Source of the DNA: Lachnospiraceae bacterium
GTDB lineage: Bacteria; Bacillota; Clostridia; Lachnospirales; Lachnospiraceae
Assembly: GCA_017475845.1 (NCBI GenBank)
Contig: JAFVEU010000228.1
Span: 1-15,181, forward strand
Direction: 5' to 3'
Length of the DNA: 15,181 nucleotides
Under the pieces are notes generated by a model that did no database searches, had not been told where the DNA came from, and saw only the letters and a program-made list of their open reading frames with translations. The translations under genes were made by a program, and so were the position numbers. Shown here one piece after another: positions 7,799 to 15,178 of the stretch. How positions within the stretch are numbered: position 1 is the first letter of the stretch; each line of letters starts with the position of its first letter.

Positions 7799-9310
7799 GT
7801 GAAAAAAGCAAGAATTATAGTTGACAGGGATTTTGTCATCGGAGAGATCGACAAAAGGATCTACGGCTCTTTTGTTGAGCATCTGGGACGGGCGGTTTAC
7901 GGCGGTATATATGAGCCGGGACATCCTGAAGCCGATGAGCTCGGCTTCCGTAAGGATGTGATCGGACTTGTTAAAAAGCTGGATGTTCCCATTGTACGAT
8001 ATCCGGGAGGCAACTTTGTTTCGGGATTTAACTGGGAAGACAGCGTAGGACCAAGGGAAGAACGGCCGAAGCGCCTGGATCTTGCCTGGTTTACAACAGA
8101 GACCAATGAGGTGGGACTGCATGAGTTTGCGAAATGGGCAGAAAACGCCGGAAGCGAGATCATGTATGCTATTAATCTGGGAACCCGCGGTCCGGAGCAG
8201 GCCAGGGATATAGTTGAATACGCAAACCATCCGTCGGGAAGCAAGTACTCAGACATGCGTATCGCCAACGGCAAAAAGGATCCCTTTGACATAAAGCTCT
8301 GGTGCCTGGGAAATGAAATGGACGGGCCCTGGCAGACGGGGCAGAAGACCGCGAAGGAATACGGAAGGGTTGCCAATGAAGCCGCAAAGATGATGAAATG
8401 GGTGGATCCTTCCATTGAAGTGGTAGCCTGCGGTTCCTCCTCCTCCGAAATGCCCACCTTCGGCTCCTGGGAGCTGGAAATGCTGGATGAATGCTATGAG
8501 AACGTGGACTATGTTTCTCTCCACAGGTATTATGAGAATCCTACGGGAGACACTCCCGGCTTCCTTGCAAGAACGATGGATATGGACGATTTCATTAAGA
8601 GTGTGGCCGCCATCTGCGATGCAGTGAAGGGAAAGAAGCACAGTAAACACGTTGTGAATCTCTCTTTTGATGAATGGAATGTATGGTACCACTCAAAAGA
8701 GCAGGATCAGGAGATCTGGAAGCAGGATAAATGGAACAGGGCTCTGCCTCTCCTGGAAGACATATATAACTTCGAGGATGCGCTTTTGGTGGGATCAATG
8801 CTCATCACCCTTATAAAGAACGCAGACCGTGTTAAGGTTGCCTGTCTTGCGCAGCTTGTAAATGTCATCGCTCCCATAATGACCAGAAACGGTGGAGGAG
8901 CCTGGGCCCAGACCATCTTCTATCCCTTCTTCCACGCTTCAAAGTACGGAAGAGGAACCGCTCTTAACGCCCTTACCGACAGCCCCGTATATTCCTGCAG
9001 TGACTATGAGAACGTGCCCTATATCGATGCGGCGGCGGTAGCGGATAACGAAGGGAACGTAACGGTGTTTGCGGTAAACAGGGATATGGAGGAGGATTTT
9101 GAGCTGGATATCGACTTAAGGTCCTTTAAGGAGCTGTCCATCGCGGAGCATATCGTAATGCATAATGATGATGTGAAGGCAGTCAACACCGAAGAGAACC
9201 CTGATAATGTGGTTCCCACTGCCGGCAAAGGCGGCAGCATCAATGAGGGCAGGGCTGTTATAAATATCCCGGCACTAAGCTGGAACGTCATCCGTTTTAC
9301 TGCCAAATAA
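7799..9310 (+). CDS. abfA: Alpha-L-arabinofuranosidase, family GH51, intracellular
   Basis: A 503-residue enzyme, the normal length for bacterial GH51, which releases terminal arabinofuranose from short arabino- or arabinoxylo-oligosaccharides with retention of configuration. It has no signal peptide, so it acts in the cytoplasm on imported sugars. Visible family features are IYGSFVEHLGRAVYGGIYEP near the start, VRYPGGNFVSGFNWEDSVGP (66-85), the acid/base Glu173 in WCLGNEMDGPWQ, the VSLHRYYENP block (239-248) and the nucleophile Glu292 in SFDEWNVWY, with a beta-rich C-terminal domain after about residue 385. It starts with GTG, preceded by AAGGAGGG five bases away. It stands alone between two terminators, inside surface-glycan genes. 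No transporter or regulator for arabinosides is in the window. A role in processing arabinose-containing glycans of the cell itself is possible but unproven. Confidence 0.96.
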   Translation: MKKARIIVDRDFVIGEIDKRIYGSFVEHLGRAVYGGIYEPGHPEADELGFRKDVIGLVKKLDVPIVRYPGGNFVSGFNWEDSVGPREERPKRLDLAWFTTETNEVGLHEFAKWAENAGSEIMYAINLGTRGPEQARDIVEYANHPSGSKYSDMRIANGKKDPFDIKLWCLGNEMDGPWQTGQKTAKEYGRVANEAAKMMKWVDPSIEVVACGSSSSEMPTFGSWELEMLDECYENVDYVSLHRYYENPTGDTPGFLARTMDMDDFIKSVAAICDAVKGKKHSKHVVNLSFDEWNVWYHSKEQDQEIWKQDKWNRALPLLEDIYNFEDALLVGSMLITLIKNADRVKVACLAQLVNVIAPIMTRNGGGAWAQTIFYPFFHASKYGRGTALNALTDSPVYSCSDYENVPYIDAAAVADNEGNVTVFAVNRDMEEDFELDIDLRSFKELSIAEHIVMHNDDVKAVNTEENPDNVVPTAGKGGSINEGRAVINIPALSWNVIRFTAK

Positions 9311-9341
9311 AACTTCTTTGCAACTGTTTTGAATAAAAAGT

Positions 9342-9377
9342 ACCCTCTGTTGATATGATCGGCAGAGGGTTTTTTAT
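9342..9377 (+). terminator. Intrinsic terminator of the arabinofuranosidase gene
   Basis: A perfect 8-base stem (ACCCTCTG at 9342-9349 and CAGAGGGT at 9363-9370) with a 13-base loop, followed by TTTTTATT. It begins 32 bases after the stop codon and isolates the gene from the LCP gene. Confidence 0.9.
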
Positions 9378-9444
9378 TGGGTATATTTCAGAATCTCCCG
9401 CCGGAACCGGTGTGGCTTCTGCCGGAGGAGCCATGGTCATGCCA

Positions 9445-9462
9445 TTACGATCCGAATCGTAA
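9445..9462. promoter_or_regulatory. Operator-like dyad upstream of the LCP promoter
   Basis: A perfect 7-base inverted repeat, TTACGAT and ATCGTAA, with a CCGA spacer. It ends four bases before the -35 element at 9467, a usual place for a dimeric activator or repressor. It is not followed by a T-run and lies in no gene, so a terminator or coding reason is unlikely. I do not recognise the regulator. Confidence 0.5.
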
Positions 9463-9466
9463 AATT

Positions 9467-9513
9467 TTGACAATATCTCCGCTTTGGAGTATATTCATTT
9501 GGTTAGATATAAT
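9467..9513 (+). promoter_or_regulatory. Housekeeping-type promoter(s) for the LCP gene
   Basis: TTGACA at 9467-9472 and TATATT at 9490-9495 are separated by exactly 17 bases, an almost consensus sigma-A promoter, giving a leader of about 30 bases. A second, perfect TATAAT lies at 9508-9513 with a poor -35 (TTGGAG, 9484-9489, 18-base gap). That one would start transcription about 12 bases before the ATG, next to the ribosome site, so the first pair is the better candidate. Confidence 0.75.
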
Positions 9514-9532
9514 TTTTTACGGAGAAGTATTC

Positions 9533-10627
9533 ATGTCTTCTGGCGGGAAAAAATCCAGGAAAAAGAAAAAGCGCCGCACTGTGCGGAAGGTGATCTTTGC
9601 GCTGGAGATAATCGTGGTCCTGGTGCTGGCAGCTGCACTTTATGTGGTATACAGGCTGGATCTTGCTGATACGGGCAATAAGGAATCCGTGGTAAAGGCA
9701 AAGGTCAATGAGGAAGTACAGGCCCAGATAGATGATAAGGAAAATGATGAGTGGAAGATGGACGGCTATACCAATATAGCCCTTTTTGGCGTTGATTCCA
9801 GAGATACCAATCTGGGAAAGGGCGCAAGGACCGACACCATCATGATAGCTTCCCTGAATAACGCCACCGGCGAAGTGAAGCTCTGTTCCATTTTCCGTGA
9901 TACATATCTGAATATCGGCAACGATACCTACAATAAAGCCAATTCCGCCTATTCCTACGGTGGCCCCGACCAGGCGGTACAGATGCTGAACATGAACCTG
10001 GACATGGATATCGATGAATATGTCACAGTGGGATTCAAAGCGCTGGTGGACACCATTGACGATCTGGGAGGGGTGGAAGTGGATATCAACGAGGAAGAGA
10101 TACACTTCTTAAACGACTACCAGATAGGGACAGCAGAAGCCATAGGGATAAAGGAGAGCGACATAGTCAAGGTCACATCCCCGGGACCCCAGACCTTAAA
10201 CGGACTTCAGGCTACATCCTACTGCCGTATCCGGTATACAAAGGGTGACGATTTCAAGAGGGCCGAAAGACAGCGAACCGTGCTTACACAGGTTGCGGAA
10301 AAGGCCATGGCCTCCGATCTTTCCACTCTCAATGACATCATAGATGACATCTTCCCTCTCTGCAGCACCAGCTTTACCAAGGCGGAGATGGTGGAATACG
10401 CTTCAAGGGTCGCCACCTATTCCATAGGCGAACAGAGCGGTTTCCCCTTTGAGAGGATAACGGGCAACATGGGGAAGGCCGGAAGCTCTGTAGTAGCGGA
10501 TGACTTTGAGAAGAATGTGGTTGAATTCCACGAATTCCTTTTCGGCGATTCGGAATATACCCCCTCCTCCACGGTTCAGGGGATAAGCTCAAAGATAGCT
10601 GCTGACCGGCAGAAAAACGGTCTGTGA
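9533..10627 (+). CDS. LCP (LytR-CpsA-Psr) family glycopolymer-peptidoglycan ligase
   Basis: A 364-residue membrane-anchored enzyme that transfers lipid-linked glycopolymers (wall teichoic acid, capsule or similar) onto peptidoglycan outside the cell. It has a very basic N-terminus (KKSRKKKKRR), one membrane segment (about 20-40) and an LCP domain from about 78. Family residues are visible: GVDSRD (86-91), ARTDTIMIAS (98-107), SIFRDTYL (119-126) and the pyrophosphate-binding RIRYTKGDDFKRAERQR (232-248). I place the start at ATG 9533: it has GGAGAAG at 9521-9527, follows a good promoter, and gives a normal LCP N-terminus. A longer frame from a TTG at 9377 would overlap a terminator and the promoter. 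The next GT2 gene starts one base after the stop, pointing to joint expression and a shared glycan. Confidence 0.93.
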   Translation: MSSGGKKSRKKKKRRTVRKVIFALEIIVVLVLAAALYVVYRLDLADTGNKESVVKAKVNEEVQAQIDDKENDEWKMDGYTNIALFGVDSRDTNLGKGARTDTIMIASLNNATGEVKLCSIFRDTYLNIGNDTYNKANSAYSYGGPDQAVQMLNMNLDMDIDEYVTVGFKALVDTIDDLGGVEVDINEEEIHFLNDYQIGTAEAIGIKESDIVKVTSPGPQTLNGLQATSYCRIRYTKGDDFKRAERQRTVLTQVAEKAMASDLSTLNDIIDDIFPLCSTSFTKAEMVEYASRVATYSIGEQSGFPFERITGNMGKAGSSVVADDFEKNVVEFHEFLFGDSEYTPSSTVQGISSKIAADRQKNGL

Positions 10628-10628
10628 C

Positions 10629-11585
10629 ATGGATCGGTATAATGTAGACGCTGTGATACTTACATATAAGCCCGGGAAGAAATTCCTGCGGCTTTTATAT
10701 ATGCTTGAAAGGCAGAGTATAAAGCCCGGAAAGATAATAGTGATAAATACCGGGGAAGGATCTTTTATCGGGGATGAGGCTTTTAACGAAAAGCACCCTC
10801 TCTGCGAGGTCCGCCATATTGACAAAGGGGAATTTGACCACGGAAAGACCAGGAATCTTGCGGCTTCTCTGTCCGGGGCGGATTTCCTTATTTTTATGAC
10901 CCAGGATGCGGTGCCCCGGAACTACAGGCTGGTGGAAGAGCTCCTTAAACCCATGGAAAATGAGAAGGTGGCGGTTTCCTACGGCAGACAGCTCCCGGAT
11001 GAGAAGGCCGGGGACATCGAGCGCTATAACAGAGGCTTTAATTACCCTCCGGAGGAAAGGCTTAAAACAAGGGAGGATATAAAGACCCTGGGCATAAAGA
11101 CCATCTTCTGCTCCGACGTCTGCGCCTGCTACAGAAAGAGCTTTTTTGACGGACAGGGAGGCTTCACCGAGAATATCGCTTTTAACGAGGATATGATATA
11201 TGCGTATCATGCCCTGATGAAGGACAGGGGGATATTCTACGCCGCAAAGGCAGAGGTGATCCATTCCCATGAGTATACCGCCCTTCAGCAGTTTAAGCGG
11301 AACTTCGATCTGGGGGCGTCGCAGGCAGATCATCCCGAGGTCTTTTCCCGCTTTAAGAGTGAGGGAGAGGGGAAAAGGCTGGTAAAGGGATGTATCTCTT
11401 ACCTTTATGACAATAACAAAGCGTATCTGATACCGGGCTTTATCCTTCACTGTGCCGCCAGATACGCAGGCTTCCTTCTGGGGAAGAATTACCGGCACCT
11501 GAAGAAGGAGATGATACTTAAGGTCACTTCCGACCGGGCTTACTGGATAAAACACTTCGGTATGAAGGATAAAGGTATGTTATAA
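10629..11585 (+). CDS. GT2 glycosyltransferase, rhamnosyltransferase-like
   Basis: A 318-residue GT2 of the RfbN/RfbF-like rhamnosyltransferase group. Typical blocks are VDAVILTYKPGKKF (6-19), the GEFDHGKTRNLAAS motif (67-80), the metal/nucleotide motif FMTQDAVP (89-96), SDVCACYRKSFF (162-173), FNEDMIYAYHA (185-195) and the AEVIHSHEYTALQQFKRNFDLGASQADHP acceptor region (208-236, conserved His residues). No full membrane span is clear; a hydrophobic patch lies near 266-284. The ATG is one base after the stop of the LCP gene with a poor ribosome site, so translation probably depends on the upstream gene. It probably adds a sugar, likely rhamnose, to the glycan that the LCP enzyme attaches. Its 3' end carries the likely glmS promoter. 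Confidence 0.87.
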   Translation: MDRYNVDAVILTYKPGKKFLRLLYMLERQSIKPGKIIVINTGEGSFIGDEAFNEKHPLCEVRHIDKGEFDHGKTRNLAASLSGADFLIFMTQDAVPRNYRLVEELLKPMENEKVAVSYGRQLPDEKAGDIERYNRGFNYPPEERLKTREDIKTLGIKTIFCSDVCACYRKSFFDGQGGFTENIAFNEDMIYAYHALMKDRGIFYAAKAEVIHSHEYTALQQFKRNFDLGASQADHPEVFSRFKSEGEGKRLVKGCISYLYDNNKAYLIPGFILHCAARYAGFLLGKNYRHLKKEMILKVTSDRAYWIKHFGMKDKGML

Positions 11586-11586
11586 T
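11578..11586 (+). promoter_or_regulatory. Extended -10 promoter for glmS
   Basis: TG at 11578-11579, one base, then a perfect TATAAT at 11581-11586, an extended -10 element that can work without a good -35 (none is seen about 17 bases upstream). It overlaps the stop codon of the GT2 gene. Transcription would start near 11593, giving a leader of roughly 37 bases before the glmS ATG. Confidence 0.6.
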
Positions 11587-11629
11587 CAAAGAAACTGTTT
11601 GGATATGGTTTACATAAGAAAGGTTAAGT

Positions 11630-13456
11630 ATGTGCGGAATAATCGGATACACCGGAAACAGACAGGTCAAGCCAATAATAATAGACGCCCTCACCACCCT
11701 TGAATACAGGGGCTACGACAGTGCCGGCATGGCGGTTTCCAACAGGGATAAAAAACGGACTGACATTTATAAGTGCGCCGGCCGCGTCAGGGACTTAAGC
11801 AAGCTGTGCGAGTATAAGGATATCGATTCCACCTGCGGTATAGGGCACACCAGGTGGGCGACCCACGGCGGTGTCTGTGATGCCAACGCCCATCCTCATT
11901 CATCGGGGGCGGTCACCGTTGTGCATAACGGTATCATAGAGAATTATAAGGATCTGATCGATGAGTTTTCACTGGATAAAAGCCTTAAGTCGGAAACGGA
12001 CACAGAGGTTGCGGCTGCCATCCTGAACCACTATTATCAGGAGACCCGGGACCCTAAAGAGGCGGTGAGATCCGCGGTAAAGAGGCTTAAGGGCACCTTT
12101 GCGCTGGTGATACTCTTTTCCGACATCCCCGATGTTATCTATTCCATAAGGAATGTGAGCCCCATAGTCGCCACCCTTTCCGAGGAAGGCGCTATGCTGG
12201 CTTCCGACCTTACGGCACTCTGTCAGTTTACGGACCGGTATTTCGTGGTCCCGGAATATACCATAGTGGAATTGAGGAAGGATTCCGTCTCCCTCTGGTC
12301 TCTTGACGGGAAGGAGATAACACCCGAATATCTCACCATGAACTGGGAGAAGAACAGCGCCGAAAAGAACGGCTATCCCTTCTATATGGAGAAGGAGATA
12401 ATGGAGCAGCCCAGGGCGATCCGCGACACCATTTCCGGACGTACAAAGGGAGGTATCCCCACTTTCGCTGCCGACAACATCCCGGATTCCCTTTTTACCG
12501 ATTGCGAAAGGATATGCGTTGTGGCCTGCGGTACGGCAATGCATGCGGGGCTGGTCTTCCAGGCACTGGTCAAGAGCAGGCTGAATATGCATATCGATGT
12601 GGAGCTTGCCAGTGAGTTCATGTATTCGGATCCCGTAATAGACGAAAAAACCCTGGTCATTGCAGTGTCTCAGTCCGGAGAGACCATAGATACCCTGGAA
12701 GCCCTGAAATATGCCAGGCGCAAAGGGGCAAAGAGCCTTGCCATCATAAATGTAAAGGGCTCCTCCATTGCCAGGGAAAGCGACTATGTGCTCTATACCA
12801 ATGCGGGGCCGGAGATCGCCGTGGCCAGCACCAAGGCCTATACCACACAGCTTTCCCTTTTCTATCTCATAGTCTATAAGATGGCCCATTTAAGGAAGGT
12901 CATGGATGATGACGAAGTAAGGGAATGCATCCGGAACCTAAAGAGGGTGCCGGAGGTGATAACCAGCCTTCTGGATGAGAGAAAGGCGATCCATGTCATC
13001 GCAAGGGGTATCCTCAACGCAAAGGATCTCTTCATGATAGGAAGGGGCCTTGATTATTCCATATTGATGGAGGGCTCCCTTAAATTAAAGGAGGTTTCCT
13101 ATATACACTCCGAGGCTTACGCCTCCGGGGAATTGAAGCACGGGCCCATCGCTCTCATTACCGAAAACACTCCGGTGGTGGCTCTGGTCACACAGGAGAG
13201 GATAATGAGCAAGGAGCTTTCCAATATAAGGGAAGTTAAATCCAGGGGAGCGGACATAGCACTTTTCATCAAGGCGGACCTTATACAGCAGTCCACCCGT
13301 GAGTTCGATACCTTTGTGCTTCCGAACCTTCCGGACGAGCTTATGGTGTTCCCCGCTTCCGTGGCACTGCAGCTCCTGGCCTATTATGTATCAAGCGACA
13401 AGGGCTTTGATGTGGACAAGCCAAGGAATCTTGCCAAGGTGGTCACGGTGGAATAA
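11630..13456 (+). CDS. glmS: Glutamine--fructose-6-phosphate aminotransferase (isomerizing)
   Basis: A 608-residue enzyme of normal length that makes glucosamine-6-phosphate from fructose-6-phosphate and glutamine, the entry step to UDP-GlcNAc for peptidoglycan and surface glycans. The N-terminal glutaminase domain begins with MCGIIGYTGNRQ; Cys2 is the nucleophile, and HTRWATHGG (73-81) and HNGIIENY (99-106) are conserved. Two SIS sugar-binding domains follow (about 285-420 and 455-590) with ACGTAMHAG, SQSGETIDTLEAL, ASTKAYTTQ, the catalytic Glu488 in KLKEVSYIHSEAYASGELKHGP with His504, and the closing DKPRNLAKVVTVE with the essential Lys603. AGAAAGG stands six bases before the ATG. The 44-base gap to the previous gene is too short for a glmS ribozyme. 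A terminator at 13527 ends the unit. Confidence 0.98.
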   Translation: MCGIIGYTGNRQVKPIIIDALTTLEYRGYDSAGMAVSNRDKKRTDIYKCAGRVRDLSKLCEYKDIDSTCGIGHTRWATHGGVCDANAHPHSSGAVTVVHNGIIENYKDLIDEFSLDKSLKSETDTEVAAAILNHYYQETRDPKEAVRSAVKRLKGTFALVILFSDIPDVIYSIRNVSPIVATLSEEGAMLASDLTALCQFTDRYFVVPEYTIVELRKDSVSLWSLDGKEITPEYLTMNWEKNSAEKNGYPFYMEKEIMEQPRAIRDTISGRTKGGIPTFAADNIPDSLFTDCERICVVACGTAMHAGLVFQALVKSRLNMHIDVELASEFMYSDPVIDEKTLVIAVSQSGETIDTLEALKYARRKGAKSLAIINVKGSSIARESDYVLYTNAGPEIAVASTKAYTTQLSLFYLIVYKMAHLRKVMDDDEVRECIRNLKRVPEVITSLLDERKAIHVIARGILNAKDLFMIGRGLDYSILMEGSLKLKEVSYIHSEAYASGELKHGPIALITENTPVVALVTQERIMSKELSNIREVKSRGADIALFIKADLIQQSTREFDTFVLPNLPDELMVFPASVALQLLAYYVSSDKGFDVDKPRNLAKVVTVE

Positions 13457-13486
13457 GTGAAATCCTTCTTTCACAATTTCATGAAA
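13457..13486. repeat. Hairpin and palindrome just after glmS
   Basis: Directly after the glmS stop lies a perfect 6-base hairpin (GTGAAA 13457-13462, TTTCAC 13469-13474), then a 10-base palindrome TTTCATGAAA (13477-13486). The first lacks a T-run, so it is a weak terminator at best and could stabilise the mRNA end. The palindrome may be a protein-binding site for htrA. Both roles are guesses. Confidence 0.35.
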
Positions 13487-13526
13487 ATATAAACACAAAT
13501 TGAACACAACTATTATGTATCATGAG

Positions 13527-13560
13527 ACCCGTAAGCTGAAAAAATGCCTGCGGGTTTTAT
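13527..13560 (+). terminator. Intrinsic terminator after glmS
   Basis: ACCCGTAAGC (13527-13536) pairs with GCCTGCGGGT (13546-13555) with one G-U pair and one mismatch, a 9-base loop, then TTTATATTAT. It lies 70 bases after the glmS stop and 42 before htrA, so htrA needs its own promoter. A weak candidate, CTGAAA 13536-13541 and TATATT 13558-13563 (16-base gap), overlaps this terminator. Confidence 0.75.
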
Positions 13561-13601
13561 ATTATACGGCCCCTTAAGCGGGGTGGAAAGAAGGGTGGAT
13601 C

Positions 13602-15092
13602 ATGGATAACAATTACAGGTATTCGGAAAACAATTATACTTACGGTTATGAGCACATTCCGGATGTTCCGGGAAACAACGATAAAAAGCCCATGCCTTTC
13701 TGGAAAAAGGCATTAACGGCAGTGGCGCTGGGGCTTCTCTTCGGAGCCTTTGCCGGAGCGGGCATATATGTGGCAGGGCTGCTGACAGGTGTGGGTCCTT
13801 TCTCCGGAAGCAGCGTGGCTTCAGGGAGCGGGGCGCCGGAAGCCTCACCTGCGCCTGAAACAACCGCTCCCGCTCAAAAGATGACTCCGGCCGTAGCCAC
13901 CATAAGCGGAAACACCATGGAGGACAGGGGGGATATCGATGTGGTTCCCGCCACCACCGCCACCGTTACGGTTAAGGGTGCAACGGATGTTTCCGAAGTA
14001 GCGGAAAACGTCATGCCGGCAGTGGTTTCCATTACGAATAACTATATACAGACAGCCCAGGACATCTTCGGACAGAGATACCAGGCTGAATCCGAAGCCG
14101 CAGGCTCCGGCATAATAGTAGGGGATAACGGCGATGAGCTGCTGGTAGTCACAAACCAGCACGTGGTTGATGACGCAGAGACCTTAAGGGTACAGTTTAT
14201 AGACGGGACCGAGGTAACGGCCAACTTAAAGGGCGAGGATGAGGATTCCGATCTGGCAGTCATTGCCATCAACAAGGCAGACCTCTCCTCCGAAACAAAA
14301 GGGAATATAAAGATCGCAAGCCTTGGGGATTCCGAACACCTGAAGGTGGGACAGACCGCCATCGCCATAGGAAACGCCATGGGCTACGGCCAGTCGGTGA
14401 CCGTGGGAGTCATAAGCGCCGTTGACAGGGATCTTACGCTTTCAAACGGTACCCACAAGATGATACAGACCGATGCTGCCATCAACCCCGGCAATTCCGG
14501 CGGTGCCCTTGTGGATGTCAACGGAAATGTCATCGGCATCAATGAAGCAAAGCTGTCAAACAGCGTGATCGAGGGCATGGGATACGCCATCCCCATTTCC
14601 AGGGCCAGAGAGATAATCGACGGTCTTATGAACCGGTCCACCAAGACAAAGATCGAAGAAAAGGACAGGGGATATCTGGGGATCTCCGGAGTGGATGTCA
14701 CAAGCGAGATATCTGAGCAGTACAATATGCCCAGAGGAATTTACATAGCAAAGGTGGGCTCCGGCCTTGCCGCGGACAATGCGGGGATCACCGCCAAGTC
14801 CATAATCACTTCCTTTGACGGGCAGAGCGTACAGACCATGGAGCAGCTCCAGTCGCTGATGCAGTATTATAAGATCGGAGACACGGTGGATGTGGTCATT
14901 CAGAAACCTGTGGAAAACGGATACGGATACGAAGAGCAGACCTGCCGCGTTACCCTTGGGGGAAACATGTCCATGAACTCCAACAGCGGCAGCAGTGAGG
15001 AAAGCAGCCGGAGCAACGAGGATCAGGATTCCTCAGGCTACTACTACTACCACAGCCAGCCCTTCGACGACATATTCGGGAATATTTGGTGA
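13602..15092 (+). CDS. htrA: Membrane-anchored HtrA/DegP-like serine protease with PDZ domain
   Basis: A 496-residue envelope protease that degrades damaged or misfolded exported proteins. Residues 1-36 are a polar, Tyr/Asn-rich cytoplasmic tail; 37-61 is a single membrane anchor; 64-125 is a low-complexity Ser/Ala/Pro/Thr linker. The trypsin-like domain (about 130-345) has the full triad: His187 in TNQHVV, Asp217 in DSDLAVI and Ser299 in NPGNSGGAL. One PDZ domain follows (about 355-452, from RGYLGISGVD). The last 44 residues are a Ser/Asn/Glu-rich linker ending in four tyrosines and SQPFDDIFGNIW, unusual for HtrA. The ATG has AAGGGTGG three bases upstream. It is a single-gene unit behind the glmS terminator. 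Its likely targets are exported enzymes, including surface-glycan proteins. Confidence 0.95.
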   Translation: MDNNYRYSENNYTYGYEHIPDVPGNNDKKPMPFWKKALTAVALGLLFGAFAGAGIYVAGLLTGVGPFSGSSVASGSGAPEASPAPETTAPAQKMTPAVATISGNTMEDRGDIDVVPATTATVTVKGATDVSEVAENVMPAVVSITNNYIQTAQDIFGQRYQAESEAAGSGIIVGDNGDELLVVTNQHVVDDAETLRVQFIDGTEVTANLKGEDEDSDLAVIAINKADLSSETKGNIKIASLGDSEHLKVGQTAIAIGNAMGYGQSVTVGVISAVDRDLTLSNGTHKMIQTDAAINPGNSGGALVDVNGNVIGINEAKLSNSVIEGMGYAIPISRAREIIDGLMNRSTKTKIEEKDRGYLGISGVDVTSEISEQYNMPRGIYIAKVGSGLAADNAGITAKSIITSFDGQSVQTMEQLQSLMQYYKIGDTVDVVIQKPVENGYGYEEQTCRVTLGGNMSMNSNSGSSEESSRSNEDQDSSGYYYYHSQPFDDIFGNIW

Positions 15093-15117
15093 GTGAAGGG
15101 TCCGGTGGACCCTTCAC
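15093..15117 (+). terminator. Perfect 11-base hairpin directly after htrA
   Basis: GTGAAGGGTCC (15093-15103) and GGACCCTTCAC (15107-15117) form a perfect stem with a 3-base GGT gap. It starts at the base after the htrA TGA. There is no T-run, so it may act as an mRNA-stabilising hairpin or as part of the repeat cluster that follows instead of a true intrinsic terminator. Confidence 0.55.
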
Positions 15118-15130
15118 GGGCACGTATTGG

Positions 15131-15178
15131 CGCACCGAGTGCGGTCCACGATGTCCGGGGGACATCGGTTTTGGACCG
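15131..15178. repeat. Cluster of GC-rich palindromes at the window end
   Basis: CGCAC-CGA-GTGCG (15131-15143) is followed by CGATGTCC-GGG-GGACATCG (15149-15167), itself enclosed by CGGTCC (15142-15147) and GGACCG (15173-15178). The inner hairpin is followed by GTTTT, which could help termination. The same GGTCC/GGACC words recur in the hairpin at 15093-15117. The pattern fits an intergenic repeat element that continues past the window; its class is unknown. Confidence 0.55.

Noticed and set aside
9377..9532. Upstream extension of the LCP frame from a TTG at 9377
   Set aside because: It would begin inside the terminator T-tract, include the promoter and dyad, and add 52 residues unlike any LCP N-terminus; ATG 9533 has a proper ribosome site.
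10695..11555. Long open frame (286 codons) on the - strand
   Set aside because: It lies wholly antisense to a well-supported GT2, and its translation resembles no known family; it is a by-product of codon bias.
11969..12889. Long open frame (306 codons) on the - strand
   Set aside because: It is antisense to glmS, whose identity is certain, and shows no domain-like features.
13950..13975. GCCACC-rich run in htrA
   Set aside because: It encodes the Thr/Ala linker and is not long or regular enough to call a tandem repeat.
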